Source: an uncultured Collinsella sp.
GTDB taxonomy: Bacteria; Actinomycetota; Coriobacteriia; Coriobacteriales; Coriobacteriaceae
Assembly (NCBI GenBank): GCA_958436995.1
Contig: CAUBMI010000032.1
Location: forward strand, 1 to 23,607
DNA length: 23,607 nucleotides
Reading direction: 5' to 3'
This document shows, piece by piece, positions 15,031 through 23,334 of the stretch; position 1 is the stretch's first letter; the number at the start of each line of letters is the position of its first letter. The translations under genes were made by a program, and so were the position numbers. Under the pieces are notes generated by a model, which did no database searches, was not told the origin of the DNA, and saw nothing but the letters and a program-made list of their open reading frames with translations.

Positions 15031-16031
15031 ATATGTTGGGAGCGCCAAGCGGTGGGGGTGGTGCCGGTGTGTTGCTTGAAGGCTTGGGCAAAGGCGGCCT
15101 GCTGAGGGTAGCCTAGACGCTCTGCGACCTGCGCTATCGTGAGCGAGCTATCGGCCAAAAGGTCCTGTGCTCGCTCCATACGACGTCTGCGAATGTAGGC
15201 GCCCAGGGACTCGCCAGTTTGGGCCTTAAAGGTGGCGCATAGCTTGGAGCGGCTTGTGTAGAGCCTCTCGGCCACCTCGTTGATACCCACACGTCTGCCT
15301 TTGTCGAGCGCGCGCTCAATCATTGCCGTTGCTTCTTCGGCAATGGTTATGCTGACGCGTGTGTCTGCCGCCTGCCGCGCCTGCTTGTGGGCCGCGCGCG
15401 AACAGGCGAGCTCCGCGACCATGGTCTCCACGATGCCCTGCATATAGACATGCCCGCCTACGGCGCGAGCGCGGTCCTCGTTGATTCGGCGTAGTGTGTG
15501 GCAGATGGCAGACGTCGCTTCCTCGTGCCACGGCTCGGCAAACGCCTCAAAGATTCCCGCGAACTCGGTGGGATAGCGGTGCTCCAGTTCGTCAAAATAT
15601 CCAGGCAAAAAGAGCACCGAGCGCGAGTGATAAAGCTGCCCTGCAAACAGCGGACTTAGCTCCTCGCCGCAGCTATCTTGGATAAAGCTGCACACCGCGC
15701 TGTTCGGCCACGGCCCGCGCAGTGGCTTAAGGTTCGCAGGCGTTATGCCAGCCTTGGGCATGCATATGAGCGTGGGCGCGCTGACCTCGCTCACGCACGC
15801 GTACGGTTCGGGTGTGTACTCGGCCAAGAGCATGTTGTGTGTCGGGGTAATGAAATGCTCCATGACGATGCAGGTGGGGGAAAGGGGCATGATCCATGCG
15901 CGTCCGTGCGCCCGATCGTTTGCCACCTCGCCGGTAAAGACGGCGCCCTTGCCGGTAAGCTCCAGGCCAAACTGCTCAAACTGCGGTGCGTAGAGCTCGG
16001 TTATGTCGGTCGCTGCCCGCCGTATTTGCAA
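15027..16031 (-). CDS. AraC-family transcriptional regulator
   Basis: A 334-residue regulator divergent from two ABC half-transporter genes. The start is TTG at 16031, supported by AGGAAAGGG six bases upstream; the next in-frame Met is 47 residues in. The C-terminal ~90 residues are the double helix-turn-helix of the AraC/XylS family (INEVAERLYTSRSKLCATFK, then a second motif with IAQVAERLGYPQQAAFAQAFK, ending TPTAWR). The N-terminal ~230 residues are an unrecognised ligand-sensing part. In yersiniabactin loci the AraC-type YbtA similarly controls ybtPQ, so this protein probably controls the adjacent transporter; ferric-siderophore sensing is an inference. The 16076-16091 palindrome lies in the shared promoter region. 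Confidence 0.87.
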   Translation of the reverse strand: MQIRRAATDITELYAPQFEQFGLELTGKGAVFTGEVANDRAHGRAWIMPLSPTCIVMEHFITPTHNMLLAEYTPEPYACVSEVSAPTLICMPKAGITPANLKPLRGPWPNSAVCSFIQDSCGEELSPLFAGQLYHSRSVLFLPGYFDELEHRYPTEFAGIFEAFAEPWHEEATSAICHTLRRINEDRARAVGGHVYMQGIVETMVAELACSRAAHKQARQAADTRVSITIAEEATAMIERALDKGRRVGINEVAERLYTSRSKLCATFKAQTGESLGAYIRRRRMERAQDLLADSSLTIAQVAERLGYPQQAAFAQAFKQHTGTTPTAWRSQHI

Positions 16032-16075
16032 AAGCGTCCCTTTCCTTTACAGAAACGTCCACGCCTGGCTCGATT

Positions 16076-16091
16076 GTGAGCCATGGCTAAC
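16076..16091. promoter_or_regulatory. Palindromic operator candidate between araC-type and ABC genes
   Basis: GTGAGCCATGGCTAAC is centred on the perfect palindrome AGCCATGGCT. An overlapping inverted repeat, TGGCTC-6 nt-GAGCCA, spans 16066-16083. The reverse complement of 19801-19816 matches this site at 15 of 16 positions. Both may bind the same regulator. Confidence 0.5.
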
Positions 16092-16145
16092 ACGCCCATG
16101 ATAAGTTTCTTACGGTTAACTCTCAAGCCGTTAGAAAGGAATCTC

Positions 16146-17972
16146 ATGGCAAAGGGATCGAAAAAGGAAGGTGGCGGCATCGGCGAGCTGCTTGCATATG
16201 CCGGCGACCGTAAATTCCTAACATATTTGGGCATGGCCCTCTCGGCGCTCTCGCAGCTGCTGAGCTTTGGCCCGTACGTGTGCATTTGGCTTGTCGCGCG
16301 CGATCTGATCGCCGTGGCACCTAACTGGAGCGAAGCCTGCGATATCGCGACGTATGGCTGGTGGGCCGTGGGGTTTGCGCTGGCAAGCATCGTGGTCTAT
16401 TTCGTGGGGCTCATGTGCACGCACCTGTCTGCGTTTCGCTGCGCGTCCAATATCCGCAAGACTACGAGCGAGCACCTGCTTAAGCTGCCGCTTGGCTACT
16501 TTGACACGCACGCCACCGGTGAGCTGCGTCGTGTTGTAGACGGATGCGCCGCCTCCACCGAGACTTTGCTCGCACACATGCTGCCCGATATCGCAGGCGC
16601 CGCCGCCATGGTCGTGGGCTTGCTCGTGCTGCTTTTCGCCCTCGATTGGCGCTTGGGCGCGGCATGCTTAATCTCGGTCGTCGTTTCGTTTTGCGCCATG
16701 GCCACCATGATGAGCGGCAAGGGCGCCGAGTTTATGAAGGCTTACATGGGCGCGCTGGTCAAGATGAACAAGACCGGCACCGAATACGTACGCGGCATCC
16801 CCGTGGTCAAGGTATTCCAGCAGACGGTCTACTCCTTTAAGGCGTTCCACGATGCGATCGCCGAATACGCCGATATGGCGCAAAACTATGCGGGTACGTT
16901 TTGCCGGGGTCCGCAGGTGCTCAACCTTACTGCGCTCAACGGCCTTGTGGCATTTCTTTTGCCCGTGGCGCTGCTGCTGGCGCCGGGCGAGACGGACTTC
17001 GCGCACTTTATGGTCAATTTTACGTTTTACGCGATCTTTTCGGCCGTGGTGCCGACGGCCATGACCAAGCTTATGTTTGTGGGCGAGGCGTCTCAGATGA
17101 GTGCTGATTCGCTGGCTCGCATCCGAAGCGTTATGGATTCCAAGCAGCTCTCCGTGCCCGCTCAACCCAAGCACCCCGCTGGCAGCGATGTGCGCTTTGA
17201 GGACGTGAGCTTTACCTACGAGGGTGCTGAGGCGCCTGCCGTCGATCATGTGAGCTTTAGCGTTCCCGCAGGTAGCACCCTTGCGTTGGTTGGTCCCTCG
17301 GGCGGCGGTAAGTCAACCTGCGCAAGCCTGATCCCGCGTTTTTGGGATGTTTCCGCGGGTCGCGTGCTCGTAGGCGGCGTAGACGTTCGCGACATGGATC
17401 CCCACGAGCTTATGGACCAGGTTGCCTTCGTGTTTCAGACCAACCAGCTGTTCCGACAAACACTTGCCGACAACGTGCGCGCCTCCAAGCCTGGAGCCAC
17501 TGACGACGAAGTGCGCGCGGCCCTCTCCGCGGCCCAGTGCGACGATATCGTGGCCAAGCTCCCGCAGGGCATCGACACCATGCTCGGCGCCGGCGGGGCG
17601 TACCTTTCGGGTGGCGAGGTCCAGCGCGTGGCACTCGCCCGCGCAATCCTTAAAGACGCGCCTATCGTGGTGCTCGATGAGGCCACAGCGTTTGCCGACC
17701 CCGAGAACGAGGCGCTCATCCAGCGCGCCTTTAGCAAGCTGGCGGCGGGTCGCACGGTCATTATGATCGCGCACCGACTCTCGACTGTAGTGGGCGCAGA
17801 CCAAATCGTGGTGCTCAACCAGGGCAGCGTGCAGGAGGCCGGCACCCATGCCGAGCTGCTGTCCCAAAAGGGTCTATACGCCAAGATGTGGGCCGAATAC
17901 GAACAGGCCGCGAGCTGGAAAATCACTGCAGCGACCGCGGATGCCGCCGTCACGAAGGGAGGCGAGGCATAA
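16146..17972 (+). CDS. ABC half-transporter, siderophore-importer type (first subunit)
   Basis: A 608-residue fused membrane/ATPase protein. ATG 16146 has AAAGGA five bases upstream; the longer reading from 16083 lacks this. Residues 1-330 are a six-helix exporter-fold membrane domain; 345-585 the ATPase: Walker A GPSGGGKST (383-391), signature LSGGE (487-491), Walker B VVLDEATAFADPENE (D511, E512), H-loop AHRLST. ATAFADPENE is typical, in my recollection, of the YbtP/YbtQ and IrtA/IrtB group, exporter-fold proteins that import ferric siderophores. The next gene is its likely heterodimer partner, starting directly after this stop. The divergent AraC-type gene supports the siderophore view. 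A multidrug exporter is the main alternative. Confidence 0.85.
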   Translation: MAKGSKKEGGGIGELLAYAGDRKFLTYLGMALSALSQLLSFGPYVCIWLVARDLIAVAPNWSEACDIATYGWWAVGFALASIVVYFVGLMCTHLSAFRCASNIRKTTSEHLLKLPLGYFDTHATGELRRVVDGCAASTETLLAHMLPDIAGAAAMVVGLLVLLFALDWRLGAACLISVVVSFCAMATMMSGKGAEFMKAYMGALVKMNKTGTEYVRGIPVVKVFQQTVYSFKAFHDAIAEYADMAQNYAGTFCRGPQVLNLTALNGLVAFLLPVALLLAPGETDFAHFMVNFTFYAIFSAVVPTAMTKLMFVGEASQMSADSLARIRSVMDSKQLSVPAQPKHPAGSDVRFEDVSFTYEGAEAPAVDHVSFSVPAGSTLALVGPSGGGKSTCASLIPRFWDVSAGRVLVGGVDVRDMDPHELMDQVAFVFQTNQLFRQTLADNVRASKPGATDDEVRAALSAAQCDDIVAKLPQGIDTMLGAGGAYLSGGEVQRVALARAILKDAPIVVLDEATAFADPENEALIQRAFSKLAAGRTVIMIAHRLSTVVGADQIVVLNQGSVQEAGTHAELLSQKGLYAKMWAEYEQAASWKITAATADAAVTKGGEA

Positions 17973-19730
17973 ATGTTCGCCTCATTCCAAAAGAAGTATT
18001 TCCTATCCGATAAAGGCGTCGCCGGCGTAAAACGCGGCATTTTCTGGACCACGCTCACCAATCTCATTACCATGGCCGGCATGGGCTTTTTATTCCTGGT
18101 CATGGCCGGCTTTGTCGAGCATCTCGCCAGTGGGGCCGATCTGCCGAGTGCACTGCCTATCGTGGGCGGTCTCCTGGTCTTTTTCGTGATGCTCTTTGCC
18201 TCTAACTGGCAGCAGTATTACTACACCTACTGCATCTTTTACGAGGAATGCGGCAAGCAGCGCATGGGGATTGCCGAGCGCTTGCGCAAACTGCCGTTGT
18301 CGTTTTTCGGCCGTCGTGATCTGGCCGATCTAACCGAAACCATCATGGGCGACGTTCAGACTATGGAGCATGCCTACAGTCATGTGCTGGGAGAGCTTTG
18401 GGGTGCCATCATCGCAAGTGCCATCGTGTTCGTGGCGTCGCTGTTCTTTTGCTGGCAGCTGGCGATTGCGGCGTTTTGGAGCGTGCCCGTGGCCTTTGCC
18501 GTGCTGTATCTGACACGCGGGCCCATGACCCCGGTGTTCGACCGCGTGCGCGCCGAGAAGGTCAAGGTCACCGAGGCGATCCAGGAGACGCTCGACTGCG
18601 TGCGCGAGATCCGCGCCACCAACCAGGAGGCCCATTATCTTGAGGGACTCAACGCCGTGATCGATGCCGAGGAGCGCGAGACCACCAAAGGCGAGCTCGC
18701 CAACGGGCTTTTGGTCAACTCCGCCTTTGCCATCCTGCGCCTGGGGATTGCCACCACGTTGGTCACGGGCGCTGCGATGGTCGCCTCCGGCCAGGTCGAC
18801 TTTTTGGTGATGTTTGCCTTCCTGCTTATGGTGAGCCGTATCTATGCACCCTTTGACCAGGCGTTAATGTTAATGTCCGAGCTGTTTGCCGCCGAGTCGT
18901 CTGCCAAGCGCATGCGTTCCATCATGGAAGAGCCTGTGGCGCGGGGTAGCGAGAAATTTGAGCCCGTGGGCCACGATGTGGCGTTCGATCACGTGGCATT
19001 TGGCTATGGTGCGGGCGAGGACGGCCGCGCCGGCGAGAAAGTTCTTACCGATGTGAGCTTTACCGCCAAGGAAGGCGAAGTTACGGCGCTGGTCGGTCCT
19101 TCGGGTTCCGGTAAGTCCACGGTGAGCCGCCTTGCCGCGCGCTTTTGGGATGCCACCGCGGGCAAGGTTACCGTGGGCGGTGTGGATGTTGCAAGCGTCG
19201 ATCCCGAGGTACTGCTGCGTGATTACGCCATTGTGTTCCAAGACGTGCTGCTCTTTGACGACACGGTGATGGGAAACATCCGCCTCGGGCGTCGTGATGC
19301 CACCGATGAGGAAGTGCTTGCTGCCGCGCGTGCCGCCAACTGCGACGAGTTTGTGAGCCGCATGCCGCAGGGCTATGGCACGATGATTGGCGAGAACGGC
19401 TCCAAGCTGTCCGGCGGAGAGCGCCAGCGCATTTCCATCGCCCGCGCGCTGCTCAAAGACGCGCCTATCGTGCTGTTGGACGAGGCGACGGCGAGTTTGG
19501 ATGTGGAGAACGAGACCGTGGTACAGCAGGCACTCTCCCGTCTGCTTACAGGTAAGACGGTTATCGTTATTGCCCACCGTATGCGTACGGTAGAAAATGC
19601 CGACAAAATCGTTGTACTCAAGGATGGTGTGGTTGCCGAGCAGGGCACTCCGGCGCAGCTCAAGGCGGCAGGTGGAGAATTCGCCCGCATGGTGGCGCTG
19701 CAAAAGGAAGCAGCTACCTGGCAGCTGTAA
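17973..19730 (+). CDS. ABC half-transporter, siderophore-importer type (second subunit)
   Basis: A 585-residue partner of the preceding half-transporter. ATG 17973 immediately follows the previous TAA, with AAGGGAGGCGAG upstream. The membrane domain covers about 20-320; the ATPase contains Walker A GPSGSGKST (375-383), signature LSGGERQR (from 479), Walker B LLDEATASLD (D503, E504) and H-loop AHRMRT. It keeps the usual ATASLD sequence where its partner has ATAFAD, so the two are diverged paralogues and probably form a heterodimer. The cytoplasmic segment FFGRRDLADLTETIMGD matches the coupling-helix region of such transporters. A palindromic terminator-like sequence starts just after the stop. 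Confidence 0.87.
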   Translation: MFASFQKKYFLSDKGVAGVKRGIFWTTLTNLITMAGMGFLFLVMAGFVEHLASGADLPSALPIVGGLLVFFVMLFASNWQQYYYTYCIFYEECGKQRMGIAERLRKLPLSFFGRRDLADLTETIMGDVQTMEHAYSHVLGELWGAIIASAIVFVASLFFCWQLAIAAFWSVPVAFAVLYLTRGPMTPVFDRVRAEKVKVTEAIQETLDCVREIRATNQEAHYLEGLNAVIDAEERETTKGELANGLLVNSAFAILRLGIATTLVTGAAMVASGQVDFLVMFAFLLMVSRIYAPFDQALMLMSELFAAESSAKRMRSIMEEPVARGSEKFEPVGHDVAFDHVAFGYGAGEDGRAGEKVLTDVSFTAKEGEVTALVGPSGSGKSTVSRLAARFWDATAGKVTVGGVDVASVDPEVLLRDYAIVFQDVLLFDDTVMGNIRLGRRDATDEEVLAAARAANCDEFVSRMPQGYGTMIGENGSKLSGGERQRISIARALLKDAPIVLLDEATASLDVENETVVQQALSRLLTGKTVIVIAHRMRTVENADKIVVLKDGVVAEQGTPAQLKAAGGEFARMVALQKEAATWQL

Positions 19731-19731
19731 G

Positions 19732-19764
19732 AATGTGACAAAGGGATAGTCCCTTTGTCACATT
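19732..19764. terminator. Perfect 15-bp palindrome after the ABC operon
   Basis: AATGTGACAAAGGGA and its exact complement surround TAG, starting one base after the ABC stop codon. There is no U-tract, but the stem is strong. Its right end overlaps a TTGACA (19763-19768) that may be a -35 box for the next operon. Confidence 0.6.
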
Positions 19765-19792
19765 GACAATCGGTTACTCCGCATCGTTAATT
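19763..19792 (+). promoter_or_regulatory. Candidate promoter for the metal-ATPase operon
   Basis: TTGACA (19763-19768) is followed 18 nt later by TTAATT (19787-19792). The start point would fall just before the palindrome at 19801-19816, which could then act as a repressor site. Confidence 0.4.
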
Positions 19793-19800
19793 TTCAAAAG

Positions 19801-19816
19801 GTTAGCCATGGCTGAC
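19801..19816. promoter_or_regulatory. Palindromic operator candidate upstream of the metal-ATPase operon
   Basis: GTTAGCCATGGCTGAC is the inverted near-copy of the site at 16076-16091. With flanks it becomes GGTTAGCC-AT-GGCTGACC, whose half GGTTAGCC resembles a DtxR/IdeR half-site, though the spacing differs. Confidence 0.5.
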
Positions 19817-19926
19817 CTAGATAGTTAGATAGAATTAAGGTATTTCAAAAGCGTGCTCGAGCAAACTTGTTTACTCGGGTGCTGAGGCACCGTGCCGCGT
19901 CCAATGCGGCAAAAGGGAGAGACATC

Positions 19927-20172
19927 ATGAAGAAGTCCACGTTCAACACCCTGCTTGTTGGTGGCGGTTTTCTGCTTGGTACGGCTGGCATCAAGCTGCT
20001 CACCAGCGCTCCGGTAAAGAACGCCTGCGTGCAGGGTATCGCGTGCGGCATGCGCATCAAGAACGGCTACCAGGACATGGTCGAGCAGGCCAAGGCTAAT
20101 GTCGACGACATGGTTGCCGAGGCGGCCTACATCACCCAGAGCGAGGCCGCTGCTGACGAGGCAGCCGAGTAA
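19927..20172 (+). CDS. Small DUF6110-like protein paired with a metal ATPase
   Basis: An 81-residue protein. ATG 19927 is preceded by AAAAGGGAGAG. Residues 7-26 are hydrophobic and glycine-rich (LLVGGGFLLGTAGIKLLTS), perhaps one membrane anchor. The middle, VKNACVQGIACGMRIKNGYQDMVEQAK split over 31-56, has two cysteines; the end is acidic. Layout and size recall DUF6110 proteins, which I remember next to heavy-metal P-type ATPases; this is from memory. The gap to the ATPase gene is 18 nt, so they are co-transcribed. It may be an accessory or metal-handling subunit; no activity is established. Confidence 0.65.
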   Translation: MKKSTFNTLLVGGGFLLGTAGIKLLTSAPVKNACVQGIACGMRIKNGYQDMVEQAKANVDDMVAEAAYITQSEAAADEAAE

Positions 20173-20190
20173 CGCTCCCAGGCACAAACT

Positions 20191-22266
20191 ATGAGATTCT
20201 CGATTATCAGCGAGATCCCCGGCAGGACCCGTCTTCAATTGGCGGGTCCTGTGCCAGAGAGCGATCTCGATGCACTTCTTAAGCTCAGCGGCGATATCGA
20301 CGGCGTGCACAAGGTGCGCGTATATGGCCGTATTGGCCAGATGGCGCTCGAATACGACGAGCCACGTCGCGCGAGCGTGCTCGACGTCTTGGGCGCACTC
20401 GATGCTCAAGCTATCGCCGATGCCAAGTCGGGCTATGTGATGCAGCTTGAGCCGCGCAAGCACAAACTCGTTATGGACCTGGCGACACTCGTCGGCGCCC
20501 ACTACGCGCGCCGCTGGTTCTTGCCGACGCCTCTGCGTGCGGTGTTTGTCGTGGCCGGTTACATGGCATTTTTGCGTGCCGCCCTCCGTGAGCTCGCGCA
20601 GCTGCGCCTGACCGTTCCCGTGCTCGACGCTTCGGCCATCGGCATTTCGTTCGTCAAGCGTGATGTCGACACCGCGGGCCAGACAATGTTCCTGCTCAAC
20701 GTGGGCGAGCTGCTCGAGGACTACACCCGCGCCATGAGCGAAAACGAGCTCATCAACTCGCTGCTCGATGTACCCGACAAGGCGCAAAAGGTTGTCGGCG
20801 ACACCGAGGTAAGCGTTGCTGCGACCGAGCTCGAGCCCGGCGATCTGGTCGCCGTGCGCACTGGCATGTCCATTTGCATCGACGGTGTCGTCGAGCGGGG
20901 GAGCGCTATGGTCAACCAGGCGACCCTGACCGGCGAGCCGCTGGCCGTTGAGCGCAGCGTGGGCGACGACGTGTTCGCCGGTACCGTCGTGGAAGACGGC
21001 AGCATCTTGGTGCGCGTGCGCGCCAACACGGCGCAGACCAAACTGCGCTCGATCGTCTCGCTCGTGCAGACGGCCGACTCGCTCAAATCCGAGGGCCAGT
21101 CGCATATGGAGGACCTCGCCAACAAGATCGTCCCGTGGAACTTCCTGCTCGCGGGCCTGGTTGCGCTCACCACGCGCAGCCTTATCAAGACCTCGGCGGC
21201 GCTGATGGTCGACTACTCGTGCGCACTCAAGCTCACGGGTTCCGTCGCCGTCATGACCGCCATGAGCGATGCCGCCAAGATGGGCGTCATGGTCAAGGGC
21301 GCGAAGTACTTTGAGTCGTTTGCCAAGGCTGACACCATCGTGTTTGATAAGACCGGCACGCTTACCGAGGCGCAGCCGCGCCTGGCTTGCGTGCTGACGA
21401 CAGATGGCTGGAGCAAGGACGAGGTCCTGCGCCTTTCCGCTTGCTTGGAGGAGCATTTTCCGCATCCGGTGGCGCGTGCCGTGGTCAACGCCGCCCTCGA
21501 GCGCGGGCTCGAGCACCGCGAACGCCATGCCGCGGTCGAGTACATCGTGGCGCACGGCATCGCTTCGTCCATCGAGGGGCGTCGCGCCATTATCGGTTCG
21601 GCGCACTTTGTATTTGAGGACGAGGGTGCGCAGCTCGAGTCCGACATCAAGGAGCAAATCGAGCTCCAGATGCAAGGCCTGTCGCCGCTGTATCTGGCGG
21701 TCGACGACAAGGTCGTCGGCGTGCTCGGCATCGAGGATCCGCTCAAGCCCGGCGTCCGTGAGGCCATCGCCGACCTACATGCGCTGGGCGTCAAGCATGT
21801 CGTTATGCTCACGGGCGATTCGGAGCGCACGGCCGAGCGCATTGCGCGCGAGGCGGGTGTCGACGAGTTTAAGGCCGAGCTGCTGCCCGAGGACAAGTAC
21901 GCCTATGTGGAGCGCATTAAGGGTGAGGGGCGCCACGTTGCCATGGTGGGCGACGGCGTCAACGATTCGCCGGCACTCGGTTTGGCCGACGTGGGGCTGG
22001 CAATGGGTGGCGGAAGCGACATCGCCAAGGAGGTCGCCGATATCATCCTGACCGACACGGATCTGGCCGCGATCGTGCGTTTGCGCCGCATGAGCCAGGG
22101 TCTCATTGATCGTCTGACGAGCTCCTACTCTAAGGTGATGCTCACCAACTCGGCGCTGTTGGCATTGGGTATTACCGGCGCGATTACCCCGCAGACGTCG
22201 TCACTGCTGCACAACGGCTCGACGATTGCCTACAGCCTGAGCAACGCGAAGGCTTACCTGCGTTAG
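20191..22266 (+). CDS. P1B-type heavy-metal-transporting ATPase
   Basis: A 691-residue membrane pump that would move a metal ion across the membrane using ATP. The N-terminal ~70 residues, starting SEIPGRTRLQL, look like a degenerate heavy-metal-associated domain without a CxxC pair. Actuator motif TLTGEP is near 249, phosphorylation site DKTGTLT at 386-392, the P1B-type HP dipeptide in HFPHPVARAVV, and hinge GDGVNDSPAL. The membrane metal site usually reads CPC or SPC; here it is YSCALK (342-347) with no proline, so substrate cannot be assigned by rule; Mn, Fe or Zn are possible. The ribosome-binding site is weak, suggesting coupling to the small gene before it. The shared palindrome upstream links it to the siderophore-type ABC operon. 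Confidence 0.9.
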   Translation: MRFSIISEIPGRTRLQLAGPVPESDLDALLKLSGDIDGVHKVRVYGRIGQMALEYDEPRRASVLDVLGALDAQAIADAKSGYVMQLEPRKHKLVMDLATLVGAHYARRWFLPTPLRAVFVVAGYMAFLRAALRELAQLRLTVPVLDASAIGISFVKRDVDTAGQTMFLLNVGELLEDYTRAMSENELINSLLDVPDKAQKVVGDTEVSVAATELEPGDLVAVRTGMSICIDGVVERGSAMVNQATLTGEPLAVERSVGDDVFAGTVVEDGSILVRVRANTAQTKLRSIVSLVQTADSLKSEGQSHMEDLANKIVPWNFLLAGLVALTTRSLIKTSAALMVDYSCALKLTGSVAVMTAMSDAAKMGVMVKGAKYFESFAKADTIVFDKTGTLTEAQPRLACVLTTDGWSKDEVLRLSACLEEHFPHPVARAVVNAALERGLEHRERHAAVEYIVAHGIASSIEGRRAIIGSAHFVFEDEGAQLESDIKEQIELQMQGLSPLYLAVDDKVVGVLGIEDPLKPGVREAIADLHALGVKHVVMLTGDSERTAERIAREAGVDEFKAELLPEDKYAYVERIKGEGRHVAMVGDGVNDSPALGLADVGLAMGGGSDIAKEVADIILTDTDLAAIVRLRRMSQGLIDRLTSSYSKVMLTNSALLALGITGAITPQTSSLLHNGSTIAYSLSNAKAYLR

Positions 22267-22290
22267 CAGACGTGTTCGCCCACGTTATCT

Positions 22291-22336
22291 GGCCTGCGCC
22301 CAGACGGCATCGGTGTCGTCCGGGCGCAGGCCTTTT
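22291..22336 (+). terminator. Terminator of the metal-ATPase operon
   Basis: GGCCTGCGCCC pairs perfectly with GGGCGCAGGCC, with an inner GACG/CGTC stem, followed by TTTTGCGTTT. It lies 24 nt after the ATPase stop codon. Confidence 0.85.
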
Positions 22337-22340
22337 GCGT

Positions 22341-22388
22341 TTGACCAAGTGCTAGCTTCTCTATATAGTGGTGCTAGCATGGCTAGCA
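22341..22388 (+). promoter_or_regulatory. Promoter and operator of the RelB/PIN operon
   Basis: TTGACC (22341-22346), 17 nt, TATAGT (22364-22369) form a good promoter. GCTAGC occurs three times: in the spacer, and twice as the inverted repeat TGCTAGC-ATG-GCTAGCA (22372-22388) at the expected start point. Autoregulation by the antitoxin is likely. Confidence 0.7.
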
Positions 22389-22409
22389 ATTGAAGGGGGC
22401 GGGATCGAC

Positions 22410-22763
22410 GTGGGTGCTGTTAGCGGCATGGCGCAGGTGAACGTTCGCGTAGATCGCCAGGTCAAGAACCGTGCCGAGGAGGTGCTGCGGCTTTCGGGCG
22501 GGTCACTGCCCGAGCTCATCAAAAAGGTGGTGGCCAAGGTCGCGCAGGGCGGTGGTTCGTGCGAGGAAGTGCTTGCGGCCGTCGACGACCGGCAGCAGAC
22601 CGTCGCGCCCGATACGCCGTTCGCCGCATCATGGGCGGCGGCGGATCAGCTTTACGCGGACCTGGGCATCGCTACGTCGCCCGTATCTGACGATCGCGAT
22701 TGGGACGCAATCTATTCCGACGCCATGGATGAGCATTATCGCCAAAAGGGGATGATCCAGTGA
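22410..22763 (+). CDS. RelB/DinJ-like antitoxin
   Basis: A 117-residue antitoxin candidate. GTG 22410 is chosen because AAGGGGGCGGG lies just upstream; an ATG at 22428 (111 residues) is the alternative, and an ATG at 22368 lies inside the promoter and is rejected. The N-terminus, AQVNVRVDRQVKNRAEEVL, followed by SLPELIKKVV, has the ribbon-helix-helix form of RelB/DinJ DNA-binding antitoxins. The C-terminal half is acidic with tryptophans (DRDWDAIYSDAMDEHYRQKG), suited to wrapping around a toxin. It overlaps the PIN gene by 4 nt (GTGA). It probably represses the operon by binding the GCTAGC dyad. Confidence 0.75.
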   Translation: MGAVSGMAQVNVRVDRQVKNRAEEVLRLSGGSLPELIKKVVAKVAQGGGSCEEVLAAVDDRQQTVAPDTPFAASWAAADQLYADLGIATSPVSDDRDWDAIYSDAMDEHYRQKGMIQ

Positions 22764-23275
22764 GCGGGGCGCCTCTCAAGATAATGGTGGATGCCAACGT
22801 ATGGGTTGATTCGTTTTGCGTCGACCATGCTGAGTCGCTTGCCGCGCGTGCGTTTATTGGGCAGGCGGCGGAGACGGGGGCATTGCTGTTCTTTCCGGTG
22901 CATATCGCCAAGGACGTGCTGTACGTTGTCCAACACGAGCTGAAGCGTAGCGTTCTTGCCAGTGGGGCAGCGCTCGACGAGGCGTCTGCCCGCGCAATTG
23001 GCGATGCGGCGTTGGCGTTTGTTCGGAACATGACCGAAAACGCCACGGCCGTGGGTGCAGATGCGTCGGACCTTTGGCTGGCCGACAAATACTTAGCGCT
23101 CCATCGCGATTACGAGGACAACTTGGTGCTCGCCGCGTGCAAGCGTGCGCAGGTCGATTACTTGGTGACAAACGATCGAAAGCTGCTCGAACATGCCGAT
23201 CTTGCAGCAAAGACCCCGCGCCAAATGATGCCGATTCTGGCTTTGGCCGAACGTGGTGGGCGGTTGTCCCGCTAA
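22760..23275 (+). CDS. PIN-domain ribonuclease toxin (VapC-like)
   Basis: A 171-residue PIN-domain protein, presumably an RNA-cleaving toxin neutralised by the preceding gene product. The start is GTG 22760, overlapping the antitoxin stop, with AAGGGGA upstream. Likely metal-binding acids are Asp11 (MVDANVWVD), Glu119/Asp120 (DYEDNLVLAAC) and Asp139 (VTNDRKLL), as expected for PIN nucleases. It is longer than typical VapC (about 130-140 residues). Pairing a PIN toxin with a RelB/DinJ-like antitoxin is a less common combination. The target RNA cannot be predicted. Confidence 0.78.
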   Translation: MSGAPLKIMVDANVWVDSFCVDHAESLAARAFIGQAAETGALLFFPVHIAKDVLYVVQHELKRSVLASGAALDEASARAIGDAALAFVRNMTENATAVGADASDLWLADKYLALHRDYEDNLVLAACKRAQVDYLVTNDRKLLEHADLAAKTPRQMMPILALAERGGRLSR

Positions 23276-23288
23276 CGTAAATCTATAT

Positions 23289-23334
23289 GTGCGCCCCTGG
23301 AGCTCCGTCACCCCAAGGGGTGCACGCTTTTTTG
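23289..23334 (+). terminator. Terminator of the toxin-antitoxin operon
   Basis: GTGCGCCCCT pairs with AGGGGTGCAC over 10 bp (one G-U pair), followed by GCTTTTTTG. It begins 13 nt after the toxin stop codon. Confidence 0.85.

Noticed and set aside
19825..21675. A 616-codon minus-strand frame opposite the P-type ATPase
   Set aside because: It lies over the certain ATPase gene and the small gene before it, and shows no recognisable domain.
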